64,000 nucleotides of DNA from the NCBI RefSeq assembly GCF_049445795.1, contig NZ_JBMSDT010000011.1, positions 1 through 64,000 on the forward strand, in the 5' to 3' direction. The DNA comes from Larkinella sp049445795. Its GTDB lineage: Bacteria; Bacteroidota; Bacteroidia; Cytophagales; Spirosomataceae. The notes under the pieces are model-generated. The model was not told the origin of the DNA, made no database searches, and saw only the letters and a program-made list of their open reading frames with translations. The position numbers and the translations under genes were made by a program. Positions 8,172 through 16,603 of the stretch are shown piece by piece. Position 1 is the stretch's first letter; every line of letters starts with the position of its first letter.

Positions 8172-9565
8172 TATTTTTTCTTAACAAGACTGGCGATCAT
8201 TTCGGCTTCGCAGACGAGCTGACCGGCCACGTACCCCCGGCCCGACATCTTGACGATGCCGCGTTTCATGGGTGAGATAAATTCGCACCGGAAGATTACC
8301 GTATCGCCCGGAACAACGTTCCGGCGGAAGCGGCAGTTCTCGATGCCGATCAGATAAGGCCAGTAATTTTCTGGGTCCGGAACGGTGCTGAGGACCAGAA
8401 TCCCGCCGGTTTGGGCCATCGACTCCAATTGCAGGACGCCCGGCATGACCGGATTTCCGGGAAAATGGCCCATGAAATACTGTTCGTTCATGCTGACGTT
8501 CTTGATGCCGACCACGCTGTTCTCGTCCAGCGCGATGATTTTGTCGATCATCTGGAACGGGTAGCGGTGGGGGAGCAGGCTGGCAATTTTCTGAAAATCG
8601 TACACCGGCGGCTGGGTGGGGTCGTACGTCGGGATGTTGTTGGCCGCGTTTTTCAGCATCAGCTTTTTGATTTTCTTCGCAAAAGCGACGTTGGCTGCGT
8701 GGCCGGGCCGGGCGGCCAGAATCTGCGCTTTGATGGGTCGTCCGACGAGCGCCAGGTCGCCAACGAGGTCGAGCAGTTTATGGCGGGCCATTTCGTTCGG
8801 AAAGTGCAGGTCGAGGTTGTTCAGAATGCCCTCTTTTTTGTTGACGCTGACCTTCGGCTTGTTGAGCAGATCGGCCAGGTAATCCAGTTCGCCTTCCCGC
8901 ACATCGCGGTCGACGATTACGATGGCGTTGGTCAGGTCGCCCCCCTTGATCAGATCCTGTTTGTAAAGGGCTTCCAGTTCGTGCAGAAACACGAACGTGC
9001 GGCACATGGCAATCTGCGAGGCAAACTGGCTGATGTCGTTCAGAAACGCGTGCTGGCTGGTGATCACGCGCGAATTATAGTCCACCATGACCGTCAGGCG
9101 GTAATCGCTGAGCGGCAGAGCGGCAATTTCAATGTCTTTTTCTGAATTTTTGTAATGAACGTACTCGTTGATTTCGAAGTAGTTGCGGTAGGCATTCTGC
9201 TCCTCAATCCCGGCATCCTGCAAGGCTTCGATGAATTTGATTGAACTGCCATCCATGATGGGCGGTTCGGGCCCGTCGAGCTGGATCAGAATGTTGTCGA
9301 GCTGCAAACCGACCAGCGACGCCAGCGCGTGCTCGACAGTATGAATGCGGGCACCGTTTTGTTCCAGCGTGGTTCCGCGTGACAGGTCGACCACGTTATC
9401 GACATCCGCATCGACAATCGGCTGCCCCGGTAAATCGACGCGCTGAAATTTGTAACCGTGGTTGGGCGGGGCGGGCAGGAATGTCATGGTCGCTACCACG
9501 CCGGTGTGTAGCCCGACGCCCGAAACCGAGACTGCTTTTTGAATCGTTTGCTGTTTGGTATTCAT
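8171..9565 (-). CDS. lpxC/fabZ: Bifunctional UDP-3-O-acyl-GlcNAc deacetylase / 3-hydroxyacyl-ACP dehydratase
   Basis: The 464-residue protein is the LpxC-FabZ fusion characteristic of Bacteroidota. Residues 1 to about 300 are LpxC, the Zn-dependent deacetylase that commits UDP-acyl-GlcNAc to lipid A: HTVEHALASLVGL and HKLLDLVGDLALVG carry the zinc histidines and aspartate. Residues from about 315 are FabZ, with LLPHRYPFQMIDKI and HFPGNPVMPGVLQLE, where His367 and Glu381 are the dehydratase catalytic pair; FabZ makes trans-2-enoyl-ACP in fatty acid elongation. Fusion joins the two pathways competing for 3-hydroxyacyl-ACP. It lies 71 bases downstream of lpxD. Its stop codon overlaps the end of the repeat at 8107-8171. 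Confidence 0.97.
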   Translation of the reverse strand: MNTKQQTIQKAVSVSGVGLHTGVVATMTFLPAPPNHGYKFQRVDLPGQPIVDADVDNVVDLSRGTTLEQNGARIHTVEHALASLVGLQLDNILIQLDGPEPPIMDGSSIKFIEALQDAGIEEQNAYRNYFEINEYVHYKNSEKDIEIAALPLSDYRLTVMVDYNSRVITSQHAFLNDISQFASQIAMCRTFVFLHELEALYKQDLIKGGDLTNAIVIVDRDVREGELDYLADLLNKPKVSVNKKEGILNNLDLHFPNEMARHKLLDLVGDLALVGRPIKAQILAARPGHAANVAFAKKIKKLMLKNAANNIPTYDPTQPPVYDFQKIASLLPHRYPFQMIDKIIALDENSVVGIKNVSMNEQYFMGHFPGNPVMPGVLQLESMAQTGGILVLSTVPDPENYWPYLIGIENCRFRRNVVPGDTVIFRCEFISPMKRGIVKMSGRGYVAGQLVCEAEMIASLVKKK

Positions 9566-9636
9566 TCCGTAAGCTTCTGGTCAGAAGGCTATTATCATCA
9601 TCAACGAGTGTACTCTCTGGAGCGTTCGCTGTTGAC

Positions 9637-10668
9637 TCATTGATTGTTTAGTTTATTTTCCAGCTCGTCCACCCGTTTTTCCAGCGTTGGTAACCGCTGG
9701 TAAACGACCTGGGAGCGGAGGTTATCCTTTAATTCGAACGCGGGCGAGCCCAGCAGCGACAGGCCCTCGGTCCGGATCGATTTCATGATGCCCGATTGGG
9801 CCGCAATCCTTGTTCCGTTGGCTACCGAAATATGGCCGCTCAGGCCGACCTGTCCGCCAATCATGCAGTTTTCTCCGACTTTCGTTGAACCGGCGACGCC
9901 GGCCTGGGCCGCGATGACGGTATTTTTGCCAATTTCGACATTGTGCGCAATCTGAATCAGGTTGTCCAGCTTGGTGCCCTGCCGAATAATTGTCGAGCCC
10001 AGCGTGGCACAATCGATGGTGGTGTTGGCCCCGATGCTGACGTTGTCTTCCAGAATCACATTGCCCAGTTGGGGAATGGGCCGGTAGGTACCGTCGGGCT
10101 GGGGGGCAAAACCGAAGCCATCGCTGCCGATCACGGCGTTGGCCTGCACGATGCAGTTCTGGCCAATAACGGTATGATCGAAAATCCGCGCACCGGGATG
10201 AATGACGGTATTGTCACCGATGGTAACGTAATTTCCGATGTAGGTCTGCGGGTAAATCTTCACGTTATTTCCGATCGAGCAATTTTCTCCAATGTATGAA
10301 AACGCCCCCCGGTAGTACCCTTCGCCGACGGTGGTACTTGCTCCCAGGTAAGCGGGTTGTTCGACACCCACTTTGGCCGCATGTTTCGACTGGTTAGCCA
10401 ACTCCAGCAATTTTGTGAAAGCAGAATAGGAGTTATCCACGAAAATCAACGTGGCCCCAACCGCTTGTTTCGGTTGAAAAGTTTTATCAACGATGACGGC
10501 GGATGCGGAAGTAGTATATAAAAAGGGCTCGTATTTCAGATTGGCTAAAAAAGAGATGCTACCTTCCTGGCCTTCCTCAAGTTTTGACAGTTGATTGATT
10601 TTCAAGGATTCATTGCCGTCAATCGTACCGCCTAGCAGGGCAGCAATCTGCTTCACTGTAAATTCCAT
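9637..10668 (-). CDS. lpxD: UDP-3-O-(3-hydroxyacyl)glucosamine N-acyltransferase
   Basis: LpxD adds the second 3-hydroxyacyl chain, to the amine of UDP-3-O-acyl-glucosamine. The ATG at 10666-10668 is chosen because the protein then begins MEFTVKQIAALLGG, the usual LpxD start; the frame stays open for 40 more codons upstream but overlaps the HD-protein gene. The 343-residue product has the uridine-binding N-terminal domain (to about residue 100), a left-handed beta-helix of hexapeptides, IQIAHNVEIGKN carrying the catalytic histidine, and a C-terminal helix ending LPTLEKRVDELENKLNNQ. It sits between the HD-protein gene (74-base gap) and lpxC-fabZ, the standard Bacteroidota order. Confidence 0.95.
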   Translation of the reverse strand: MEFTVKQIAALLGGTIDGNESLKINQLSKLEEGQEGSISFLANLKYEPFLYTTSASAVIVDKTFQPKQAVGATLIFVDNSYSAFTKLLELANQSKHAAKVGVEQPAYLGASTTVGEGYYRGAFSYIGENCSIGNNVKIYPQTYIGNYVTIGDNTVIHPGARIFDHTVIGQNCIVQANAVIGSDGFGFAPQPDGTYRPIPQLGNVILEDNVSIGANTTIDCATLGSTIIRQGTKLDNLIQIAHNVEIGKNTVIAAQAGVAGSTKVGENCMIGGQVGLSGHISVANGTRIAAQSGIMKSIRTEGLSLLGSPAFELKDNLRSQVVYQRLPTLEKRVDELENKLNNQ

Positions 10669-10742
10669 AGGGTTGACGTTGTCGTCGTTGGAGCTATCTA
10701 AGAGTCGGATAATCGTGCCGCTAAGGTAGACAACAAATTGAA

Positions 10743-12119
10743 CTATACCAACCAAACCGGTTGTTGGCCGAGGTTTTTCGCCCAGCAAACGTAATAGCGT
10801 TTTACCATGTTGGTCAAGGCTTTGATGCCCGGCAAATCCGAAGCGTCGGCAATGTCGATGATTCGACCGTCTTTCATTTTAATGTTAATGTTGTCAATGG
10901 ATGGTAAATAGGCCGAGTTGGTCGCGACGCCTTCGACCAGAAAATAGGACAATTCGTCGGGCTGGACGCCGGTTTTCAGTAACTGCTGTTCAATTTCTGC
11001 GACCAGTTGCCCGGCAAACGGTTCGTCGGACATCATGATCTTGAAAAGCCGCCGGTCGAGCAGCATCCGGCAGAGTGTCGACAAGACCCGGTCGGGGTGC
11101 TGGCTCCAGAATTTGATACAGGTCCAGATGTCGTAGTCGTCAAGCCGCGAAAATGCCGCTAGATACGCCGGGTGTTCCTGGAAATCTTCAATCGTAATTT
11201 TCCGGGACAGGAACGTCAGCAAGGCCGGGGTAGTAAAAACCGGCGGTATGTTTTCCTGACTGCCCGCATTCTGGGTCAGCAAAAACCGGGCCCGGCGCAT
11301 GATCTGAACCAGCATCGCTTCGGCGCAGAGCGACGTTTTATGCAGATACACCTGCCAGTACATTAACCGGCGCGAACTCAGGAAATTTTCGATGCTCAGA
11401 ATCCCTTTGCCTTCCACGACGAGCTGATCATCGACCAGGTCGAGCATCTTGATGATGCGGTCAGCCCCGATGGTCCCTTCGGCCACGCCCGTGTAGAAGC
11501 AGTCGCGGTTGAGGTAATCCATCCGGTCCATGTCCAGTTGACTGGAAACGAGCTGGTGAAAAAACGGCCGGGGGTAAGTTCCTTCGAACATCCGGATGGC
11601 CGTAGTCAGCGCTCCGTTGAACTGCCGGTTTAGCTCGTGCATGAGGAGTAACGACAGCCGTTCGTGCGGAATGCCTTCCAGGATGGTGTATTCCAGGACG
11701 TGCGAAAAGGGGCCGTGGCCAATGTCGTGCAGCAAGATGGCGATCTGGGCCGCGTCGCATTCGGTTTCGGTTATCCGGTGGCCTTTGCCCCGCAGCGTCT
11801 GGATAGCCTGGCCCATCAGGTGCATGGCCCCAAGCGCGTGGTGAAACCGGGTATGCAGAGCACCCGGATATACCAGTTCCGACAGCCCGAGTTGCTTGAT
11901 TCGCCGGAGCCGCTGGAAATACGGGTGTTCGACCAAATCGAAGGTAAGGTCGTTCGGAAGCGTGATAAACCCGTAGACGGGGTCGTTTAAGATCTTTTTT
12001 TTGTTCTGAGAAGCCAACAGAGCCTGGGACCGATTCACAGGCAAATATACGCCAAAATCACCCAGACTGTTGCAGCCCTGAGGAATGAGTTTGCGAATGG
12101 ATCTTGAAGCGGACGCCAT
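10743..12119 (-). CDS. HD-domain phosphohydrolase (dGTPase-like)
   Basis: A 458-residue frame with HD superfamily signatures: TRFHHALGAMHLMG (His94) and ILLHDIGHGPFSHVLE (His131-Asp132), then SSQLDMDRMDYLNRD with the later conserved Asp. This set matches the dNTP triphosphohydrolase-like/YdhJ group that precedes lpxD in many Bacteroidota; its own substrate is unproven. The conserved part starts around residue 41 (KKKILNDPVYGFI), so the first 35-40 residues are doubtful. The TTG at 12015-12017 is an alternative start, and it fits better with the tRNA promoter at 12104-12133, which would otherwise overlap the coding region. The gene is divergent from the tRNA. Confidence 0.88.
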   Translation of the reverse strand: MASASRSIRKLIPQGCNSLGDFGVYLPVNRSQALLASQNKKKILNDPVYGFITLPNDLTFDLVEHPYFQRLRRIKQLGLSELVYPGALHTRFHHALGAMHLMGQAIQTLRGKGHRITETECDAAQIAILLHDIGHGPFSHVLEYTILEGIPHERLSLLLMHELNRQFNGALTTAIRMFEGTYPRPFFHQLVSSQLDMDRMDYLNRDCFYTGVAEGTIGADRIIKMLDLVDDQLVVEGKGILSIENFLSSRRLMYWQVYLHKTSLCAEAMLVQIMRRARFLLTQNAGSQENIPPVFTTPALLTFLSRKITIEDFQEHPAYLAAFSRLDDYDIWTCIKFWSQHPDRVLSTLCRMLLDRRLFKIMMSDEPFAGQLVAEIEQQLLKTGVQPDELSYFLVEGVATNSAYLPSIDNINIKMKDGRIIDIADASDLPGIKALTNMVKRYYVCWAKNLGQQPVWLV

Positions 12120-12133
12120 TTTTCGTATATTTG
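12104..12133 (+). promoter_or_regulatory. Bacteroidota-type promoter of the tRNA gene
   Basis: TTG at 12104-12106 and TATATTTG at 12126-12133 match the -33 TTG and -7 TANNTTTG boxes described for Bacteroidota, with a 19-base spacer. The mature tRNA begins 47 bases further on, leaving room for a short 5' leader. Confidence 0.7.
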
Positions 12134-12179
12134 CAGACGCTTTGCCACTTTTGGTAGCGAAGCCGGTTTTGGCCGGAGC

Positions 12180-12253
12180 GGGCCTATAGCTCAGTCGGTT
12201 AGAGCATCTGACTCATAATCAGGTGGTCCCAGGTTCGAGCCCTGGTGGGCCCA
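12180..12253 (+). tRNA. tRNA with CAU anticodon (Ile2 or elongator Met)
   Basis: The 74 bases fold into a complete cloverleaf: acceptor GGGCCTA/TGGGCCC, D arm GCTC...GAGC, anticodon stem TCTGA/TCAGG around loop CTCATAA, a 5-base variable loop, T arm CCAGG-TTCGAGC-CCTGG, discriminator A. CCA is not encoded. The anticodon is CAU. The C4-G69 and C5-G68 acceptor pairs are those TilS uses to recognise tRNA-Ile2, where C34 becomes lysidine, so Ile(AUA) is as plausible as elongator Met. The lack of the unpaired first base and of three G-C pairs in the anticodon stem rules out initiator tRNA. Confidence 0.95.
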
Positions 12254-12264
12254 CGTTGAGGATC

Positions 12265-12305
12265 AGCCACTTACAGCTAGAATAGCTGTAAGTGGCTTTT
12301 TCTTT
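12265..12305 (+). terminator. Perfect rho-independent terminator after the tRNA
   Basis: A 14-base perfect stem (12265-12278 with 12284-12297, starting AGCCACTTACAGCT) around a 5-base loop is followed by TTTTCTTT. It begins 12 bases after the tRNA and ends its transcript. Confidence 0.92.
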
Positions 12306-12569
12306 GCCTACAAGGCCGTTTATCTGTATTGGCCTAGCCCTCCAAAAATGCCGCTTTACCCTTCCCTCTCTTGTGATTCCTGCCGCTTTTACGCAATTAA
12401 ACCACGTAAGAATTCCTATGCGCTTACTTTGCGGCCAACAGATCAAAACACGCTTAGGATGGCTGAAAGTGTACCAGGCCTGTGGCTCAGTCAGTGTGGC
12501 AACACGGCTTATTCTACCGGCCATCAAAAAAAGATCGGTAATTGTCAACCCATTCAATACTTTCATAGC

Positions 12570-13400
12570 ATGAAAGTGGTTATTCATCTCTATCTGCAAA
12601 CATTCCGGTTACCAGCTATTCAAAAAGGATACGCTGGTATTGTGATTTTACTAATCCTTTCGTCCCTAATGACGTTGCTCTATCAAGCAACGACCCATTC
12701 GGTCTGTTCCACACAAATGGTGTTGATCCTGGTTGGAGAGATGTTATTCTGGGGCAGCCTGACCCCCTTGGTATATCAGACAGCTCGCCTAACACGGGCA
12801 TTTTCCAAGGTGATGTTTCTATTTTTATGTCTGGCCGTTTGTCTGCTAATTGTCAATCAGTTGGGTATACAGTATTGGTCGGCGTTCATGGTCAGAGTCC
12901 TTTATGGCTGTCAGTTGGAGGGCACTTGGCTCACCCGGATGCTCCACAACAATCTCCTAATCAATTTTCTCTGTTACACCCTTCTTTTTTGGGTAGGAAC
13001 TGGTGCGGCCTACCCGGTACCAGATAGCCGGAATCTGCCAACTAGTCCTCCCGATCCGGCTATTCCGACTCGCGAGCAATATGTTCAGCAAATTAGAATT
13101 AAAAATGGAACAGCTTGTCAGTGGGTTCTGGTCGGGGACATAATCTGGATTGAAGCGGCCAATAACTGTGTTGTCCTGCATACCAAGTCGCAGCGGCACG
13201 TGGTTTATCAGTCGCTGAAAAGCGTGCAAGCTACTATTGATCCACAGCTTTTTGTCCGCATTCACCGTTCTCGGCTCGTGAACCGCCACTTTATTCATAA
13301 AATCCATCACCTGCCAACGGGGGATGCGGATGTCGAACTGCTGACAAGCATGCGCCTTCGAATGAGTCGGCTTTACAAGAAGCAGATTGAGGGCCTTTGA
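12570..13400 (+). CDS. Membrane-anchored LytTR-family transcription regulator
   Basis: The ATG at 12570 gives 276 residues. The N-terminal half is hydrophobic with about four membrane segments (GYAGIVILLILSSLMTLLY, MVLILVGEMLFWGSLTPLVY, VMFLFLCLAVCLLIVNQLG, NNLLINFLCYTLLFWVGTG). Residues from about 180 are a LytTR DNA-binding domain: VLVGDIIWIEAANNCVVLHT, VVYQSLKSVQATIDPQLFVRIHRSRLVNRHFI, then the closing strand VELLTSMRLRMSRLYKKQI. LytTR domains usually sit on response regulators; here the receiver is replaced by a membrane module, so the protein may sense a membrane signal directly. An upstream in-frame extension to 12348 lacks conservation clues. The next gene, for the DUF5916 protein, lies 112 bases downstream on the same strand and may be a target. 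Confidence 0.85.
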   Translation: MKVVIHLYLQTFRLPAIQKGYAGIVILLILSSLMTLLYQATTHSVCSTQMVLILVGEMLFWGSLTPLVYQTARLTRAFSKVMFLFLCLAVCLLIVNQLGIQYWSAFMVRVLYGCQLEGTWLTRMLHNNLLINFLCYTLLFWVGTGAAYPVPDSRNLPTSPPDPAIPTREQYVQQIRIKNGTACQWVLVGDIIWIEAANNCVVLHTKSQRHVVYQSLKSVQATIDPQLFVRIHRSRLVNRHFIHKIHHLPTGDADVELLTSMRLRMSRLYKKQIEGL

Positions 13401-13512
13401 TTTCCAATTCATCTCGCGACTCACCCTTTGTTTTCCTCCATTGACCCTGTTGTATTTGCTGGGGTTTTCTGTCCCCATTTCCTTTGTCAGGAACCACTGC
13501 TGACAGGGCCAG

Positions 13513-15774
13513 ATGCTATTTCGAGCCATTTTTCTTGTTTTGTGGGCCAACCAATGGGCATGGACACAAGACACAATCCGAGACGACAAACCACTACGTT
13601 TCATCCCAAAAACTACCCAAACACTCGTATTGGACGGGTTGAGCAACGAACCGTTCTGGCAGGGTATTCCATCGTTTCCATTCGTGGTGCTGAAGCCCGT
13701 TTATGGCGCGGCAGCTACCGAAAAAACAGAACTGCTGATGACCTACGATGACCGTTTTCTATACCTGGCGGGTCGATGCTACACACAGGATACCAGCCAG
13801 ATTGTGGCCCGCACATTAGTGCGTGACGGCTACCGGGGCGACGACTGGATGACAATACACATCGACAGCCGCTTCGACCACCAGAATGCGGTTGTTTTTT
13901 CAATGTATCCACTGGGAAGCCGATATGATATGGCCGTCGCTAACGACGCGGTCGAGCTGGGTAGTTCCACCTTCAACCCAGCATTCAATATGATTTGGGA
14001 AGGTAAATCGGTTATCAATCGACAGGGATGGTTTTTCGAAATGAAAATTCCACTCTTTAACCTCCGCTTTAAACCTGATGCCCTCGGAGCCGTACAGATG
14101 GCAATTAGCGCGACCAGAGCCATTCAACACAAACAGGAATATCATCAATTTCCTGCCGTGCCGCGTAACGCTATCGAACCGATCATGAAGCCATCGCTCA
14201 AGCAACCGATAATTCTGAGCCATGCACCGAAGCCACGTTTACTGTTGCTGACACCGTATGTACTGGCTGGTCGTGAGCGTATTACCCGGCTCAACCCTGC
14301 GGAAACCGGCTTTGATAAATCACTAACAACCAACCTCCAGGCTGGCCTGGATGCTAAAGTCGGCATTTCTTCTTACCTCACCCTGGACGTCTCGGCTAAT
14401 CCCGATTTTGCCCAGGCCGAGGTTGATGACCAACTGGTAAATCTCAGCCGTTTTTCTGTGTTTTTTCCGGAAAGACGGTTGTTTTTCCAGGAGCAGGCTG
14501 GTTTGTTCGAGTTTAATCTTGGTGGGGATTCTCAGCTTTTCTACAGCCGCCAAATTGGGATCAATAGTGGCCAACGAACGCAGATTTACGGCGGTCTGCG
14601 TCTCACAGGCAAACTCAATCCCTCCTTAGATTTAGGTGTCCTGAGCATGCAATCGGCCAATGTTCATCTGGACGACGGACAACGTCAGCCGAGCGAGAAC
14701 TTTAGTGTCTTCCGATTGCGGCAACAGGTGCTGAATCGCCGGAGTTATATAGGCACCATGTTTACCTCTCGCGTAGGAGCCCGGGCTAACAATTACACGG
14801 CGGGGGTGGATGCCATACTCAATACAAAAGGAGTACATTATGTGCAACTGGCCGCTGCTACGTCGATAACCAGCGAAAACGGATTGAAGCCTTTAGGTGG
14901 TCTGGATGCCAGCCGGGTGCTGCTTTCGTGGGAGACGCGCCAGACTGACAATTTGTATCATAAACTTAGCTACATATACTCCGGCCGTCAGTTCAACCCG
15001 GCGGTTGGTTTTGTGGATCGTCCTGACAACCATAATCTGTCTGGCTACATACGTTATGGACGGATAGCGAATACCCGAACTGGTCGTTTCCAGAACACAC
15101 AATGGACGCTGCTCGGCTTCAGTACGTTTCTGAATGCCCATACAGGTCAGTTGGAAAGTCAGTTGGTCCAGACGGGCTGGCAGGGTAGCACCTTCAAGGG
15201 CACCCAATGGAGTGGACTAGTGCAGTATAGCTACGAAAATCTATCCTTACCGCTCGATTTTGGCAATGCACAGGCAATTCCGGTAGGCCGATACCACTTT
15301 CCCACACTGACAGTCAAATATATACCTGCCAGTTTTCGGGAAATACGGGTACCTGTCAGCCTGACAGAAGGATTTTTTTACAACGGTAAACGTTTCAACG
15401 CATCCATAGATCCTACGGTTAATTTGGGAAAACACATTGAAATACAGAGCTCCTATGATTTTAGTTACCTGCGCTTTGCAAAGGAGAATCTATACCAACC
15501 CATTCATGTAGGCCGATTGAAGGTGGCTTATGCGCTAGATTTACATTTTTCGATGTATGCTAATCTACAATACAACAGCACCAACCGGCAGATTTTCACA
15601 AATGCCCAACTGCGCTATAATTTTCGGGACGGCCACGATTTGTACATCGTATTGAATGAAAATCTGTTTACCGAACGGCGATATAATGACCAGTTAGTAC
15701 GTCCAATTTTGGGCGATCAAACATTACTGTTCAAATACTACTACACCTTTCAGGCAATTCGCAAATCTCAATAG
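13513..15774 (+). CDS. DUF5916 outer-membrane barrel protein with CBM9-like N-terminal domain
   Basis: The 753-residue protein has a signal peptide at 1-18 (MLFRAIFLVLWANQWAWT). Residues about 30-215 resemble the carbohydrate-binding family 9-like domain (LDGLSNEPFW, TYDDRFLYLAGRCYT, DDWMTIHIDSRFDHQNAVVF). The rest is DUF5916, a long series of amphipathic beta strands including LTLDVSANPDFAQAEVDDQ and FSVFFPERRLFFQEQAGLFEF, ending in QTLLFKYYYTFQAIRKSQ, and is expected to form an outer-membrane barrel. The family is common in Bacteroidota and has no proven role; the CBM9-like part suggests binding of a glycan or peptide. The nearest candidate regulator is the LytTR gene upstream. Confidence 0.87.
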   Translation: MLFRAIFLVLWANQWAWTQDTIRDDKPLRFIPKTTQTLVLDGLSNEPFWQGIPSFPFVVLKPVYGAAATEKTELLMTYDDRFLYLAGRCYTQDTSQIVARTLVRDGYRGDDWMTIHIDSRFDHQNAVVFSMYPLGSRYDMAVANDAVELGSSTFNPAFNMIWEGKSVINRQGWFFEMKIPLFNLRFKPDALGAVQMAISATRAIQHKQEYHQFPAVPRNAIEPIMKPSLKQPIILSHAPKPRLLLLTPYVLAGRERITRLNPAETGFDKSLTTNLQAGLDAKVGISSYLTLDVSANPDFAQAEVDDQLVNLSRFSVFFPERRLFFQEQAGLFEFNLGGDSQLFYSRQIGINSGQRTQIYGGLRLTGKLNPSLDLGVLSMQSANVHLDDGQRQPSENFSVFRLRQQVLNRRSYIGTMFTSRVGARANNYTAGVDAILNTKGVHYVQLAAATSITSENGLKPLGGLDASRVLLSWETRQTDNLYHKLSYIYSGRQFNPAVGFVDRPDNHNLSGYIRYGRIANTRTGRFQNTQWTLLGFSTFLNAHTGQLESQLVQTGWQGSTFKGTQWSGLVQYSYENLSLPLDFGNAQAIPVGRYHFPTLTVKYIPASFREIRVPVSLTEGFFYNGKRFNASIDPTVNLGKHIEIQSSYDFSYLRFAKENLYQPIHVGRLKVAYALDLHFSMYANLQYNSTNRQIFTNAQLRYNFRDGHDLYIVLNENLFTERRYNDQLVRPILGDQTLLFKYYYTFQAIRKSQ

Positions 15775-15930
15775 TTGCCTGAAAGGGAGATGCCTACATT
15801 CCAGGCTTGCTTTTATTCAACGTGCTGTGTAGGCTACTCCCCATTCCAACCAGTAATCTTTATTTGTATTCTTAACTTTCCAATATCCTGTTCCTGAATG
15901 ACTCAATAGGTATAATAACTGTTTCTTCTG
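15775..15930 (-). other. Short gap with a decayed minus-strand reading frame
   Basis: A 41-codon minus-strand frame (15942-15817) reads through the left arm of the palindromic element and ends GYWKVKNTNKDYWLEWGVAY. The last part has an outer-strand-like pattern but I do not recognise it. It may be the end of a gene whose body was lost. Confidence 0.3.
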
Positions 15931-16048
15931 AGTACTGGACATAAAATGTACAACGGAGTGTCACTCCGTTGCTGGACTTTAACAAGTATCTGTTAACGAA
16001 GCCATTAACCCAACGGAGTACCACTCCGTTGTACAAATGTCCAGTACT
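15931..16048. repeat. 118-base palindromic (BIME/MITE-like) element cutting a sigma factor gene
   Basis: The outer arms (15931-15971 and 16011-16048, both starting AGTACTGGACAT read inwards) are imperfect inverted copies. Each arm has its own small palindrome, CAACGGAGTG facing CACTCCGTTG. The 39-base centre has no obvious content. Two inverted REP-like units around a short spacer resemble a bacterial interspersed mosaic element. The right end falls inside the reading frame of an ECF sigma factor. I see no convincing target duplication. Confidence 0.8.
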
Positions 16049-16302
16049 GAGCTGTTTCGTACTTTGAGGACTTTCAACAAATAATACCGAACGTTGTTGG
16101 GCTGCGTCAGACGGTCGCGCTTTACCCATATTTCGGTAAAAACATCGTGAATACAGTTCAGCACAAAAGCCTTCGACGCGGGCACCAGGCTCATGCCATA
16201 CCGGTACAGAGATCGGATGTGGGTTCGGTAGAGACGGGTGTAAGCCTCTTCGTCGCCCTGTTGAAAAGCCAGCCAGAGTTGTGTGTCTTCCGAAGTCGCC
16301 AA
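16049..16302 (-). pseudogene. ECF sigma factor remnant: region 2 only
   Basis: From a TTG start at 16300-16302 the frame encodes DTQLWLAFQQGDEEAYTRLY, SLYRYGMSLV, CIHDVFTEIWVKRDRLTQ and YYLLKVLKV: clear region 2 of an ECF (FecI/RpoE-like) sigma factor, including the core-binding and -10 recognition helices. Homology stops where the palindromic element begins at 16048; the frame then runs about 23 nonsense codons inside the element to a stop at 15979. Region 4, which contacts the -35 box, is missing, and no anti-sigma FecR or TonB receptor gene follows. It is therefore most likely non-functional. Confidence 0.85.
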
Positions 16303-16603
16303 TAGAATGAAGTTGTTTCTTCAAAGAGACGAAAATAGGATCTTTTTTACCGTATAAAGACCTACCCCAGCTTTTTCTATTGACCTTCCTCGTACCGGAT
16401 TGTCTTTGCTGACTTTGTCAGGGTATGAAACAGCAAACAAAAAACCGTTAATAGACCCTTGCAAATACGTTGATGTTAACGGCTCCTCAGAACAGGAAAG
16501 CCTGATAAACGGGCTCAGACCCCCGCCCGGTATAGCCTTAATCCCGAAAAAGAACGTATTGCAACTGACACGATTTATTCCGTCTGCTACGATGACTTGT
16601 TTA

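Noticed and set aside
12219..12599. Minus-strand frame of 126 codons ending GPPGLEPGTT across the tRNA
   Set aside because: It reads antisense through the tRNA and its terminator; the tail is a familiar false translation of tRNA sequence.
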